Shown one piece after another: positions 28,424 to 36,561 of a DNA stretch of 64,000 nucleotides. The number at the start of each line of letters is the position of its first letter. Position 1 is the stretch's first letter. The notes below the pieces were generated by a model. The model searched no databases. It had not been told where the DNA came from and saw only the letters and a program-made list of their open reading frames with translations. Made by a program: the position numbers and the translations under genes. This DNA comes from CAYFYS01 sp965202905. Lineage in GTDB: Bacteria > Pseudomonadota > Alphaproteobacteria > MPNO01. Location: NCBI GenBank assembly GCA_965202905.1, contig OZ241868.1, positions 310,001 to 374,000 of the forward strand, read 5' to 3'.

Positions 28424-28776
28424 ATCACCGGCCCATCCTGGTCCTCGATCTCGTCCTCCTCGATCGTGCCGTAGGCTTCGCGGATGCGCACCACCAGCGC
28501 CAGGCCGAGCGCCGTGGTGGCGATGCCGACGACGATCGCGGTCAGGATCAGGACGTGGGGCAGAGGGTTCGAATAGACCTCGATGCCCTCGCCGACGATC
28601 GGGGCGGTGCCGCCGCGCACCTTGCCGATCGAGATGTAGAGCACGAACACCGCGGCCTGAAAGATGGTCATTCCGACCAGCTTCTTGATCAGGTTGCCGT
28701 GCTCGACGACGATGTAGAGCCCGGCCATCATCAGGAAGACGACGATCCAGTAGTTGTAGAGGCCGAGCACGCCCAT
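28420..28776 (-). CDS. mrpC: Mrp antiporter subunit C (NuoK-like)
   Basis: 118 residues with three hydrophobic helices. YNYWIVVFLMMAGLYIVVEH, GMTIFQAAVFVLYISIG, NPLPHVLILTAIVVGIATTA and LALVVRIREAYGTIEEDE fit MrpC/MnhC, the NuoK homologue. ATG 28776 follows the mrpB stop by three bases. The acidic C-terminus is normal. Confidence 0.9.
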   Translation of the reverse strand: MGVLGLYNYWIVVFLMMAGLYIVVEHGNLIKKLVGMTIFQAAVFVLYISIGKVRGGTAPIVGEGIEVYSNPLPHVLILTAIVVGIATTALGLALVVRIREAYGTIEEDEIEDQDGPVI

Positions 28777-28779
28777 GTC

Positions 28780-29196
28780 TCAGCGGCCGCGTCCGGCGAA
28801 GTAGTAGAAGATCGAAATCATCACCGAGGCGACGGTCAGCCCGACGCCGAACTCGATCACCAGGATGCCGATATGCTGGCCGTGGACCGGGTCGTCGGCG
28901 AGCACGTTGTAGTCGAGATAGTTCGCGCCGTTGATCAGGCCGACCACACCGGTCAACGCATAGATCAGCAACCCGGCCGCAAAGCCCACCCGCAGGGTGT
29001 CCGAACTGACGACCGAGCGCAGGACTTCGAGTCCGAAGATCAGGCCATAGAGGATGAACCCTGCGCCGAAGATCGCACCGGCCTGGAAGCCGCCGCCCGG
29101 ACCGTAGTCGCCGTGGAACTGGACGTAGAGCGCGAACAGCAGGATGAACGGCAGCAGCAGCTTGGCGGCCACGCGCAGGACCAGAAAATCGCTCAC
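28780..29196 (-). CDS. mrpB: Mrp antiporter subunit B (MnhB domain)
   Basis: 138 residues with four hydrophobic segments. LLPFILLFALYVQFHGDYGPGGGFQAG is the MnhB signature (H-G-D-x-x-P-G-G-G-F), followed by VLIEFGVGLTVASVMISIFYYF-like C-terminal helices. ATG 29196 overlaps the stop of the upstream gene by 4 bp. Confidence 0.9.
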   Translation of the reverse strand: MSDFLVLRVAAKLLLPFILLFALYVQFHGDYGPGGGFQAGAIFGAGFILYGLIFGLEVLRSVVSSDTLRVGFAAGLLIYALTGVVGLINGANYLDYNVLADDPVHGQHIGILVIEFGVGLTVASVMISIFYYFAGRGR

Positions 29197-29708
29197 GCCT
29201 CGTCCTCTTCGCGCCGGCGGCCGAGCAGCAGCACCACGCCGATGCCGGCGATGAAGATCACCGTGACCTCGCCCAGAGTGTCGTAGCCGCGATAGCTCGC
29301 CAGGACCGCGGTCACCACGTTGGGGACGCCGGTCTTGACCGGGCCCTCCTGCAGATAGGTCGGCGCGACGTGCTTGTTGGCCGGCGCGTCCGGATCGCCG
29401 TAGCGCGGCATGTCCAGCGTGCCGTAGATCAGCGCCGCGCCGGTCACCACGACCACGGCGACGGAGATCCAGGCCTTGTGCGCCGGCGTTTTTTCCTCGC
29501 GCGTGGTCAGCGCGAGCGTACCCAGAAACAGCACCGTCGAGATGCCGGCGCCCACCGCGGCCTCGGTGAAGGCGACGTCGACGGCGTCCATCACGACGAA
29601 GAGCGCCGCGGCCAGCAGGCTGAAGATGCCGGCCAGCATCACCACCGCGAACAGGTTACGGATGCGCACGATGCCGATCACCGTCACCGCCATGAAGAAC
29701 AGGATCAC
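29193..29708 (-). CDS. MbhD/MbhE-like (DUF4040) subunit, equivalent to the MrpA C-terminus
   Basis: 171 residues. VDVAFTEAAVGAGISTVLFLGTLALTTR is the DUF4040 segment with the conserved T-E-A-x-x-G-A-G, and the last third (NVVTAVLASYRGYDTLGEVTVIFIAGIGV) matches the MbhE/MrpA tail. In most Mrp operons these form the C-terminus of MrpA fused to an antiporter domain; here they are a separate gene. GTG 29708 is the best start; a few upstream codons (IGDLINF) also look coding-like, so it may begin slightly earlier, overlapping mrpG. Confidence 0.82.
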   Translation of the reverse strand: MILFFMAVTVIGIVRIRNLFAVVMLAGIFSLLAAALFVVMDAVDVAFTEAAVGAGISTVLFLGTLALTTREEKTPAHKAWISVAVVVVTGAALIYGTLDMPRYGDPDAPANKHVAPTYLQEGPVKTGVPNVVTAVLASYRGYDTLGEVTVIFIAGIGVVLLLGRRREEDEA

Positions 29709-29716
29709 GAAGTTGA

Positions 29717-30091
29717 TCAGGTCGCCGATGGGTTCCGCTCCTGCGCGCCGGTCTCTCCGTCCGGCGGCCGGTCCCTGAGGTCGTGTTCGAGGATCGGCGC
29801 CTCGCCGCTGATATATGCGGTGTGGATGAGCGAGAATGTCGCTGTCGGGCCGGTGAAGAAGATGAAGATCAGGATCAGCGCCAGCTTGACCGTGATCAGG
29901 CCGGGCTCGACCTGGAGCATCAGCCCGATCAGGATCAGCCCGGCGCCGCCGGTATCGGTCACGCCCGCGGCGTGGCTGCGGGTGAAGACGTCCGGGAAGC
30001 GCACGATGCCGACGCCGCCGATCACCACGAGGGCGCCGCCGGCCAGCAACAGGATCCAGCTCAGGATGTCGAGCGCGCCGCCCAGCATCAT
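29717..30091 (-). CDS. mrpG: Mrp antiporter subunit G
   Basis: 124 residues with three helices. GGALVVIGGVGIVRFPDVFTRSHAAG is the MnhG signature (R-F-P-D-x-x-x-R-x-H-A), followed by GLILIGLMLQVEPG and a final helix (KLALILIFIFFTGPTATFSL). ATG 30091 overlaps the mrpF stop by 4 bp. Confidence 0.92.
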   Translation of the reverse strand: MMLGGALDILSWILLLAGGALVVIGGVGIVRFPDVFTRSHAAGVTDTGGAGLILIGLMLQVEPGLITVKLALILIFIFFTGPTATFSLIHTAYISGEAPILEHDLRDRPPDGETGAQERNPSAT

Positions 30092-30390
30092 CGTCCCTCG
30101 CCGTCGCGGGCGTGCTCGCCGCGGATCGGCCCGGCGCCGCCGAGGTCGCCGAACTTGAAGAACTTCAGCACCGCGATCGTGCCGATGAAGTTTATCAGCG
30201 CGTAGGCCAGCGCGATGTCGAGGAACTCGGGCCGGCCGAACAGGAAACCGATGGCCGCGATGATCAGGACGGTCTTGGTGCCGAACGTATTGACCGCGAG
30301 GATCCGGTCATAGAGTGTCGGGCCGATCAGCGCGCGCGCAAGCGCGAGCGCCATCGAGATCACCAGGGCCAGGGTCGCCGCCGTGAACAT
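30088..30390 (-). CDS. mrpF: Mrp antiporter subunit F
   Basis: 100 residues. ALALARALIGPTLYDRILAVN is the MnhF signature (G-P-x-x-x-D-R), and LDIALAYALINFIGTIAVLKF is the last helix before a short basic tail. The ATG at 30390 shares its last base with the stop of mrpE. Confidence 0.92.
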   Translation of the reverse strand: MFTAATLALVISMALALARALIGPTLYDRILAVNTFGTKTVLIIAAIGFLFGRPEFLDIALAYALINFIGTIAVLKFFKFGDLGGAGPIRGEHARDGEGR

Positions 30391-30872
30391 CAGTTCCCGG
30401 CCCCGTCGGACACCCGCGTGACGCGCCGGTCCATCTCGCCGTCCGCCAGCCCGTCGGCGCCGTCGCGCGACAGGGCGTGGACCAGGATGCGCCCTTCATG
30501 GACCTCCACGGACACGGTGCCCGGCGTCAGCGTGATCGAGTTCGCGAAGACCACGCGGCCGAGATCGCCGGTCTGGGTCGAGCGCACCGACAGCATCGTC
30601 GGGCTGATCGTCGGGCCGCCGGGCATGATCCGCCGGGCGACGTCCCAGTTCGCCTTGGCGATCTCGGCGACCAGCCATGGCATGTACCAGACCGCGCGCC
30701 AGGTCAGGTGCACCGGATGGCCTTCGTGGTCGATGACGTCCATCCGGTGGGTGATAAAAACCACCACCGCGCAGGAGGCGATCCCGAGGCCGATCAGCAG
30801 CGGGTTGTAGTGGCCGGACAGCGCCAGCCACGTTCCGAACAGAATGCCGCCCGATGAAAGTGCGTGAACCAC
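30390..30872 (-). CDS. mrpE: Mrp antiporter subunit E, first gene of the operon
   Basis: 160 residues from GTG 30872, with two N-terminal helices and the MnhE-type soluble part: AVWYMPWLVAEIAKANWDVARRI and VVFANSITLTPGTVSVEV. An in-frame TTG at 30899 would add nine residues that lie inside a 14-bp tandem duplication, so the GTG is preferred. The operon runs E-F-G-(DUF4040)-B-C-D-D'-small protein-D'' and has no full-length mrpA. The promoter must lie in the 278 bp shared with the divergent cold-shock gene. Confidence 0.88.
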   Translation of the reverse strand: MVHALSSGGILFGTWLALSGHYNPLLIGLGIASCAVVVFITHRMDVIDHEGHPVHLTWRAVWYMPWLVAEIAKANWDVARRIMPGGPTISPTMLSVRSTQTGDLGRVVFANSITLTPGTVSVEVHEGRILVHALSRDGADGLADGEMDRRVTRVSDGAGN

Positions 30873-30876
30873 CGTT

Positions 30877-30904
30877 GCCCTGCAATTACCGCCCTGCAAT
30901 TACG
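30877..30904. repeat. Tandem repeat, 2 x 14 bp at the start of mrpE
   Basis: GCCCTGCAATTACC and GCCCTGCAATTACG are adjacent, immediately upstream of the preferred GTG start of mrpE and covering the alternative TTG start. Confidence 0.85.
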
Positions 30905-31150
30905 CTTCTTCTTCGTTTGCCGGGATTACGGGATGATGAACCGGCGCGCGGAACCCTAGTCACCCGGGGACCGGTTTTCCAGACAAATCTTGGTTCGCAC
31001 GCGGTTCCTGGTTGGAACGGCGACCCGCCGGGACCGGCGCGTGCAGGCGGGCCAGGTCCGCGGCCGCTCTATCGACAATCACGAAAGGGGTGGCGCCGCT
31101 TCGAGGATTGATGCTAACGTTCGCAAAATGGTCGAGGGGAGAGTTACGTC

Positions 31151-31702
31151 GTGTCGGAGTCCCGCGGCGTAGGCGAGTCAGTCGAATCCAACCGTCTGCG
31201 AGGCAGGGTCAAGTGGTTCAATGTCGTCAAGGGTTACGGTTTCGTCACCCCTGAGCACGCGCACGGCGATGTTTTCCTTCACATGACGGTGCTGCGTCAG
31301 GCTGGGTACGAGAAACTGCCCCCGGGCTGCACGGTGGATTGTTTCGCGGTCCAGGGGGCGAAAGGCCTTCAAGTCGTGCAGATTCTGGAAGTCGACCTGT
31401 CCACGGCGGTCGATGAGGACGACCGCGATCCGAGTGGCGTCGTGATCGCCATGCCGGAGCCGCACGCCGCCGAAGGCGGCGCCTTCGAGATCGCTACGGT
31501 GAAGTGGTTCAACCCCAACAAGGGTTACGGCTTCGTCTGTCCCGACGTGAACGAGATCGATGTGTTCGTCCACATGGTGACCCTGCGGCGGGCCGGACTC
31601 ACCAACCTGATGACCGGACAGAAGGTCATGGTCAAGGCGGCGCAGGGGCCCAAGGGCCTGCAGGCGGTGGACATCCGCGCCGCCGCCGGGTCGATCGAGT
31701 AG
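31151..31702 (+). CDS. Double cold-shock-domain protein
   Basis: 183 residues. Two cold-shock domains at about residues 17-80 and 113-180 each carry RNP1 (VKWFNVVKGYGFVTP; VKWFNPNKGYGFVCP) and RNP2 (DVFLHMTVLRQAG; DVFVHMVTLRRAG). RNP2 ends in H-M-T/H-M-V instead of the usual H-x-S. The linker contains an acidic segment (VDEDDRDPSG). Tandem CSD proteins of this size are common in alphaproteobacteria and bind single-stranded RNA or DNA. GTG 31151 follows GAGGGGAGAG. The long untranslated lead (30905-31150) could carry cold-responsive structure, which I cannot confirm. Confidence 0.9.
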   Translation: MSESRGVGESVESNRLRGRVKWFNVVKGYGFVTPEHAHGDVFLHMTVLRQAGYEKLPPGCTVDCFAVQGAKGLQVVQILEVDLSTAVDEDDRDPSGVVIAMPEPHAAEGGAFEIATVKWFNPNKGYGFVCPDVNEIDVFVHMVTLRRAGLTNLMTGQKVMVKAAQGPKGLQAVDIRAAAGSIE

Positions 31703-31724
31703 TCCGCGCCGGCCCGGCCGGGCG

Positions 31725-32690
31725 TCAATTCGGCGCGATCTCGCGCGCGTAGCTGTCCAGCGGCCGCACGGTCTCGATCAGCCCCTGCGCGTGGAGGAAG
31801 GCCGCGAACCGCTCGTAGCGGGCGCGGTCGAGCGCCGCGGGCCGCAGGGCGAAGCGGGGCAGGGTGTCGCGCCAGGCTCGCCGGTTGAGTTCGTCGTCGA
31901 GCTGTTCGCGCCCCTCGATGAACAGCCGCCAGCTCTCCCGGGGGTGGTTGACCAGGTACTGGACCCCCTCCTCGAGCGCCCGGACGAAGGACGCGATGCG
32001 GCGGTTGCCCAGCCGGTCGCCCAGCCGGTCTCGATGGGCGATCACGATCAGTTCGTCATAGGGCGGCACGCCTTCCTCCTCGACGTAAAACGCCCGTCCG
32101 GGCCGCTCGAGGATGTCGAGCTGGTTGAGCTCGAAGTTGCGGTAGGCGCCGATCACCGCATCGACCTTGCCCGACAGAAGCGACGGCGACAGCGAGAAAT
32201 TGACGTTGATCAGCGTTATGTCGCGGATCCCGAGCCCGTGGCGGGCGAGCATCGCGCGCAGCAGCGCGTCCTCGAACCCACCGATCGAGAAGCCGATCTT
32301 GCGGCCCTTGAGGTCGGCGATCGACTTGATCGGCCCGTCGGCGAGCACGACCAGCGAGTTCAACGGCGTCGCCACCAGGGTCGCCACGCGGACCAGCGGC
32401 AGCCCGGCCTCGGCCTGCAGGTGGAGCTGCGGCTGGTAGGAAATCGCCAGCGCCGCCTTGCCCGCGGCGACCAGCTTCGGTGGATCGTTGGGGTCCGCGG
32501 GCGCGATCATCTCGACATCGAGGCCCCTGGCCGCGAACAGGCCGCGCTCCTTGGCGACGAACAGCGGCGCGTGGTCCGGGTTGACGAACCAGTCGAGCAG
32601 CACCGTGAGCCGTTCGGCCGCAACCGCCGGCGCCGTGCTCAGCATCACAGCGGCCAACGCCGCGGCGCGGATCGGGACGGGAATCGACAT
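31725..32690 (-). CDS. thiY: Periplasmic binding protein for a thiamine pyrimidine precursor (ThiY-like)
   Basis: 321 residues with a signal peptide (IRAAALAAVMLSTAPAVAA). RLTVLLDWFVNPDHAPLFVAKERGLF is the ThiY/NMT1 N-terminal signature (D-W-x-x-N-P-D/T-H). It binds N-formyl-aminopyrimidine or HMP-like salvage products. It is the third gene of the operon controlled by the TPP riboswitch at 34274-34362, which strongly supports a thiamine role. It starts about 10 bp after the permease stop. Confidence 0.88.
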   Translation of the reverse strand: MSIPVPIRAAALAAVMLSTAPAVAAERLTVLLDWFVNPDHAPLFVAKERGLFAARGLDVEMIAPADPNDPPKLVAAGKAALAISYQPQLHLQAEAGLPLVRVATLVATPLNSLVVLADGPIKSIADLKGRKIGFSIGGFEDALLRAMLARHGLGIRDITLINVNFSLSPSLLSGKVDAVIGAYRNFELNQLDILERPGRAFYVEEEGVPPYDELIVIAHRDRLGDRLGNRRIASFVRALEEGVQYLVNHPRESWRLFIEGREQLDDELNRRAWRDTLPRFALRPAALDRARYERFAAFLHAQGLIETVRPLDSYAREIAPN

Positions 32691-32699
32691 CGACGCCTC

Positions 32700-33458
32700 C
32701 TATGCCTCGTATTCGAAGGATTCCTGTTGCCAGTAGACGCAGCGCCTGAGCACGGCGTCGGTGGCGTAGTAGAGACCGACCGCCATGACCGCCAGGGTGA
32801 ACAGGGCTGCGAACATCACATCGACCTGCAGCCGGGCGTTGGCGTGCAGCATCAGGTAGCCGAGCCCGCCGCTGGACCCGACCCATTCGCCGACCACCGC
32901 CCCGATCGGCGCGGTCGCCGCCGCCACCCGGACGCCGGAGGCCAGCGCCGGCAGCGCCGCCGGCAGGCGAACCACGCGGAGGATCATGATCGCCGAGCCG
33001 TTCATGACCCGGGCGAGCTCCAGCCAGCCGGGCTCGGTCCGGCGCAGCCCGTCGAAAAAGGCCGCGGTCACCGGGAAGTAGATGATCAAAACGGCCATCG
33101 CGATCTTCGAGGCCATGCCGTAGCCGAGCCACAGCACCAGGATCGGCGCCAGCGCGAAGACCGGGACGGCCTGGGAGATCACCAGCACCGGCATCAGCCA
33201 GCGCTGGGCGGGACGGTGGCAGGCCATGCTCAGCGCGCTGGCCGAGCCGATCAGGCAGCCGATCGCAAGCCCGGCAAGGATCTCGGTCCCGGTCAGCACC
33301 GCATGGCCCAGGATCTCCGGCGCGCGCGCGACGAAGGCCGCGGCGACGCGTTCGGGGCCGGGCAGGATGTATGGCTCGGCCCCGGTCGCCAGCACGACCG
33401 CGGCCCAGGCCAGGATCAGCCCGGCCGCGACGATCAGACTGCGCCCGAGCAGCTTCAC
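32700..33458 (-). CDS. thiX: ABC permease of the thiamine-precursor transporter (ThiX-like)
   Basis: 252 residues with about six hydrophobic segments. The EAA-type cytoplasmic loop (EPGWLELARVMNGSAIMILRVVRLPAALPAL) contacts the ATPase. GTG 33458 overlaps the TGA of the ATPase gene, so the longer upstream reading is rejected. C-terminal YYATDAVLRRCVYWQQE is typical of the family. Confidence 0.88.
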   Translation of the reverse strand: MKLLGRSLIVAAGLILAWAAVVLATGAEPYILPGPERVAAAFVARAPEILGHAVLTGTEILAGLAIGCLIGSASALSMACHRPAQRWLMPVLVISQAVPVFALAPILVLWLGYGMASKIAMAVLIIYFPVTAAFFDGLRRTEPGWLELARVMNGSAIMILRVVRLPAALPALASGVRVAAATAPIGAVVGEWVGSSGGLGYLMLHANARLQVDVMFAALFTLAVMAVGLYYATDAVLRRCVYWQQESFEYEA

Positions 33459-34267
33459 GGTCCGCCGCTCGCTTCGATCAGCCGGCGCAGCAGATCGCGG
33501 TAGCGGGCTTGCAGGCGGCCGTCGCCGGACTCCCGCGGCCGCTCGCCCTCCAGGGAGATCGGCGGGCCGAGGCGCGCGGGGCGGTGCGCCATCACGTGGA
33601 TGTGATGGCCGAGCCTCAGCGCCTCCATCGGGTCGTGGGTGACCAGGAGCACGGTCTTGCCGTCGAGCAGCGCGACGGCGAGATCCTGGATTCGCACCCG
33701 CGTGATCGAGTCCAGCGCCGAGAACGGCTCGTCCATCAGGACGATCGGCCGGTCCTCGATCAGCGTGCGGGCGAGTGCGGCTCGCTGTCGCATGCCGCCC
33801 GAGCATTGCGCCGGCAGCAGCCCGCCGTCGCCGCCCAGCCCGACCGTTTCCAGCAGATCGTGCGCGCGGGCCCGCGCCTCGGCGTCACGCGCACGCCGCA
33901 GCCGGGGCCCCAGCAGGACGTTCTCGCTCAGGCTGAGCCAGGGCAGCAGCAGATCCTGCTGAGCCATGAAGGCGGCCCGGCCGTCGAGCGCCGCGCCGTC
34001 GCCGCAGCGCACCGCGCACCGGCCCTCGACCCGGACCAAGCCCGCGATCAGCCGAAGCAGCGTCGATTTGCCGACCCCGCTCGGTCCCAGGATGCAGGTC
34101 CATTGCCCGCCCGGCAGGACGAACTCCAGGTCTTCGAACAGCGTCTCCCCGGCGAACGCGATGCGCTCAGCCGAGACATGCACCGTCTTCGCGTGACCGC
34201 TCTTCGCATGACCGTTCTTCGCGTGACCGTTCGAAGACCGGCTTTGCGCCGGCGCCGTCTGCTGCAT
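33455..34267 (-). CDS. thiZ: ABC transporter ATPase of the thiamine-precursor transporter (ThiZ-like)
   Basis: 270 residues. Walker A ILGPSGVGKSTLLRLIAGL, the signature CSGGMRQRAALARTL, Walker B PIVLMDEPFSALD and the H-loop LLVTHDPMEA are complete. The first 30 residues are unusual: GHAKNGHAKSGHAKTVH, made by a 15-bp tandem repeat (34187-34231). The ATG at 34267 has GGAGGG eleven bases upstream, inside the TPP riboswitch. First gene of the operon ThiZ-ThiX-ThiY. Confidence 0.9.
   Translation of the reverse strand: MQQTAPAQSRSSNGHAKNGHAKSGHAKTVHVSAERIAFAGETLFEDLEFVLPGGQWTCILGPSGVGKSTLLRLIAGLVRVEGRCAVRCGDGAALDGRAAFMAQQDLLLPWLSLSENVLLGPRLRRARDAEARARAHDLLETVGLGGDGGLLPAQCSGGMRQRAALARTLIEDRPIVLMDEPFSALDSITRVRIQDLAVALLDGKTVLLVTHDPMEALRLGHHIHVMAHRPARLGPPISLEGERPRESGDGRLQARYRDLLRRLIEASGGP
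34187..34231. repeat. In-frame tandem repeat, 3 x 15 bp in the ThiZ gene
   Basis: Three units of CTTCGCGTGACCGTT with single substitutions encode GHAK-x repeats in the N-terminal extension of the ATPase. The unit length is a multiple of three, so the reading frame is kept. Confidence 0.85.
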
Positions 34268-34273
34268 GATCCA

Positions 34274-34362
34274 CCGATCCCTCCGCCGGCATGACCCGGG
34301 TCAGGTTCGAGGGGTCGTCCTGTGTGCGGGACCTCTCAGCCGATGCCTCGGCTCCCCCCAGT
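34274..34362 (-). promoter_or_regulatory. TPP riboswitch (THI element)
   Basis: Read on the minus strand, the conserved core is present: GGGGGGAGCC, CTGAGAGGTCCC, then GACCCCTCGAACCTGACCCG and GGTCATGCCGGCGGAGGGAT. These are the pyrimidine- and pyrophosphate-sensing arms of the THI element. The 3' strand contains GGAGGG, which is the ribosome binding site of the ThiZ-like gene, with the ATG about eleven bases downstream. Thiamine pyrophosphate binding should therefore block translation of the operon directly. Confidence 0.93.
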
Positions 34363-34444
34363 GCGCGGACGACTATGGCCGTCCGGCCCCGGCTTGGCAA
34401 GCCGGCCGCCTTGACCGCGCCCGCCTCCCCGGTAGGGTCGGGCG

Positions 34445-34942
34445 ATGGACCGCCGTGGATTTCTCCGGGCCGGGCTTGGCCTGACCGCGCTGGCGGCCTC
34501 GCCGGGGGCGTTGGCGCCCGGCGAGGCCCGGGCCCAGCGCGGGCTGTTGCGGTTTTCCAGGGCGCCGCTTGCGATCGAGTCCGGCCGGGCGGTGCACCGC
34601 TTCACCGTCGAGTTGGCGCTGACCGAACGCCAGCAGAGCCAGGGCCTGATGTTCCGCCGCCGCATGGCCCGGGACGCCGGCATGCTGTTCGTCTATCGCA
34701 CGCCGCGGGTGATCACGATGTGGATGCGCAACACTTACATTCCGCTGGACATGATCTTCATCGCGGCCGACGGGACCATCGACCGCATCGTCGAGCGCAC
34801 GATCCCGCTGTCGGCCGAGACGATCTCCTCCGGCAGGCGGGTGATTGGCGTGCTGGAGCTGAACGCCGGGGTGGCGGCCCGGCTGGGGCTGTCGCGCGGC
34901 GACCGGGTCAGGGCGGCGGTCCTGGGCGGAAAGCCGTCCTGA
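34445..34942 (+). CDS. Exported DUF192 family protein
   Basis: 165 residues. The N-terminus MDRRGFLRAGLGLTALAA is a twin-arginine-type signal (D-R-R-G-F-L) ending near ARA. The DUF192 core follows: RFTVELALTERQQSQGLMFRR, FVYRTPRVITMWMRNTYIPLDM and IDRIVERTIPLS. These small periplasmic proteins have no established reaction. It is divergent from the thiamine operon and is followed by an O-methyltransferase gene on the other strand. Confidence 0.88.
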   Translation: MDRRGFLRAGLGLTALAASPGALAPGEARAQRGLLRFSRAPLAIESGRAVHRFTVELALTERQQSQGLMFRRRMARDAGMLFVYRTPRVITMWMRNTYIPLDMIFIAADGTIDRIVERTIPLSAETISSGRRVIGVLELNAGVAARLGLSRGDRVRAAVLGGKPS

Positions 34943-35017
34943 TTGCGCCGATCCGGCTCGGCCCGTGGCTCGGCCCGTGTCGGGGCCGGCGGTCGGAACC
35001 GGCCGACGGCGCGCCGC

Positions 35018-35689
35018 TCAGGCCGTGGGACGGATACGGGCGAGCGTCAGCCCGTCGCCCAGAGGAACCATCGACAGCGAAACGCGCTCATCGGCGTGGA
35101 GCCGGCGGTTGAAGCTCTGCATCGCCGCGGTGTAGCGCCGGGTCGGGGCCTCCTCGATCACCGCGCCACGCATGAAGACGTTGTCGAAGACCATCAGCCC
35201 GCCCGGCCGCAGCAGGGTGAAACAGGCGTCGTAATAGTCGGCGTAGCCCGGCTTGTCGGCGTCGATGAAGGCGAGGTCGAAGCTCGCCCCGCGCCCCTCG
35301 GCGATCAGATCGGCGATTGCGTCGGCGCATTCGCCCACGCGGAGCTCGATCTTCCCGGCGACGCCGGCGTCGGACCAGAACCGGCGGGCCAGAAGCTGGG
35401 CGTCGACGTTCACGTCGCAGGCGACGACCCGCCCCCCCGTCGGCGTCGCCAGCGCCATCGCCAGCGCGCCGTAGCCGGTGAACGTGCCGAGCTCGAGGAT
35501 CTTCTGCGCTCCGGTCAGCTCGACCAGCAGCGCCAGGAACTGGCCCACCTCGGGCGGCGACTGCATGTCCGCATCGGACCTGAGCGCGGTGGCCTCGCGC
35601 AGCCGCCGCAGCGGCTCGGGCTCGCGCACCGAATGGGCGACGAGATAGCGGTGAAGATCGTTCGGGATCAAATCGTTGGTGAGAGCCAT
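35018..35689 (-). CDS. Class I SAM-dependent O-methyltransferase (catechol-OMT-like)
   Basis: 223 residues. KILELGTFTGYGALAMALATP is the SAM-binding motif I, GGRVVACDVNVDAQLL is motif II, and FDLAFIDADKPGYADYYD carries the metal-binding D-A-D of this family. Such enzymes methylate catechol or caffeoyl-type hydroxyls with Mg2+. ATG 35689. The tail is convergent with the DUF192 gene, and a 12-bp duplication lies between them. Confidence 0.9.
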   Translation of the reverse strand: MALTNDLIPNDLHRYLVAHSVREPEPLRRLREATALRSDADMQSPPEVGQFLALLVELTGAQKILELGTFTGYGALAMALATPTGGRVVACDVNVDAQLLARRFWSDAGVAGKIELRVGECADAIADLIAEGRGASFDLAFIDADKPGYADYYDACFTLLRPGGLMVFDNVFMRGAVIEEAPTRRYTAAMQSFNRRLHADERVSLSMVPLGDGLTLARIRPTA

Positions 35690-35921
35690 CCCAACACCCC
35701 GTCGAGCAGCCCGACGCCGGGAGCGCTTTTGCCAGTATGCTCCAGAATAGTCCAGCGTAATCCAGCATGGTCCGGATGCCGACCGGCGAGCGCCATGCGG
35801 GATCGAGGCGGTCGCAGCCGAGGCGCGAGGCCGCCGCCCGGCCCGGCCGATGGTTTACGAAGATCGACCGACTTGCTGCTATGATCCCGGCCTGGCCTTC
35901 GGTGGGAGCGGAGCGGTTCGC

Positions 35922-36218
35922 ATGAAGATCACCTTGGACGACCTGGTCGAGCACGACCCCGATAACGACTGTCCGGTGTGCCGCGCGCAGGACCTGGTCC
36001 ACATCGCCCTGCTGCCGGCCGCGGCGGCCTGGGAGATCAACAACGATCTGCCGCGCTATTCCGTCGCGCTCAACGGAGCGGCCGAGCTGCTCGGGGTCCT
36101 GCTCGAGGAAGGCTTCAAGCGAGAAGACATCGAGGCTGCGCTCGGCCGCCTGCTGGACGACATCGAACTCCGTATTGCCGAGGATGATCTCGGCGGCCCG
36201 GCCCAGGGCACCGCGTGA
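35922..36218 (+). CDS. Small protein of unknown function with a CxxC motif
   Basis: 98 residues. MKITLDDLVEHDPDNDCPVCRAQDLVHI begins with an acidic stretch and one C-P-V-C motif, which could bind a metal but needs a partner. The rest is alpha-helical in character (AWEINNDLPRYSVALNGAAELL, EDIEAALGRLLDDIELRI). ATG 35922 was chosen over a longer reading because AGCGGAGCGG lies upstream. A tRNA gene follows. No family recognised. Confidence 0.6.
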   Translation: MKITLDDLVEHDPDNDCPVCRAQDLVHIALLPAAAAWEINNDLPRYSVALNGAAELLGVLLEEGFKREDIEAALGRLLDDIELRIAEDDLGGPAQGTA

Positions 36219-36304
36219 GGCGCGCGTCTCGCGGCCGGCGAGTTGCACACGAACCGGAATCGCCCTAGAATCCGGGCGTTGGAACCCAGGCGTTTACGAC
36301 GATC

Positions 36305-36381
<77 letters not shown>

Positions 36382-36427
36382 GCACCGGCGGGGCCGGGCG
36401 CCGCGGCGGGGCGCGGCCGCCATGAAA

Positions 36428-36463
36428 TATTCGGCGCTCATGGGATGTTCGGCGCTCATGGGA
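36428..36463. repeat. Tandem repeat, 2 x 18 bp
   Basis: TTCGGCGCTCATGGGA occurs at 36430 and 36448 (period 18) in the gap between tRNA-Pro and the complex I subunit gene. Each unit contains an ATG. Confidence 0.8.
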
Positions 36464-36561
36464 CGCGGCCGGCGACCCGGAACCGGTCGCCGCCGTTCAC
36501 CCTGCGATCGGGTGCGCTTTGCGCCCGACCCTGCGGCGCCGGGGACGATGCGGAGGGGCGC

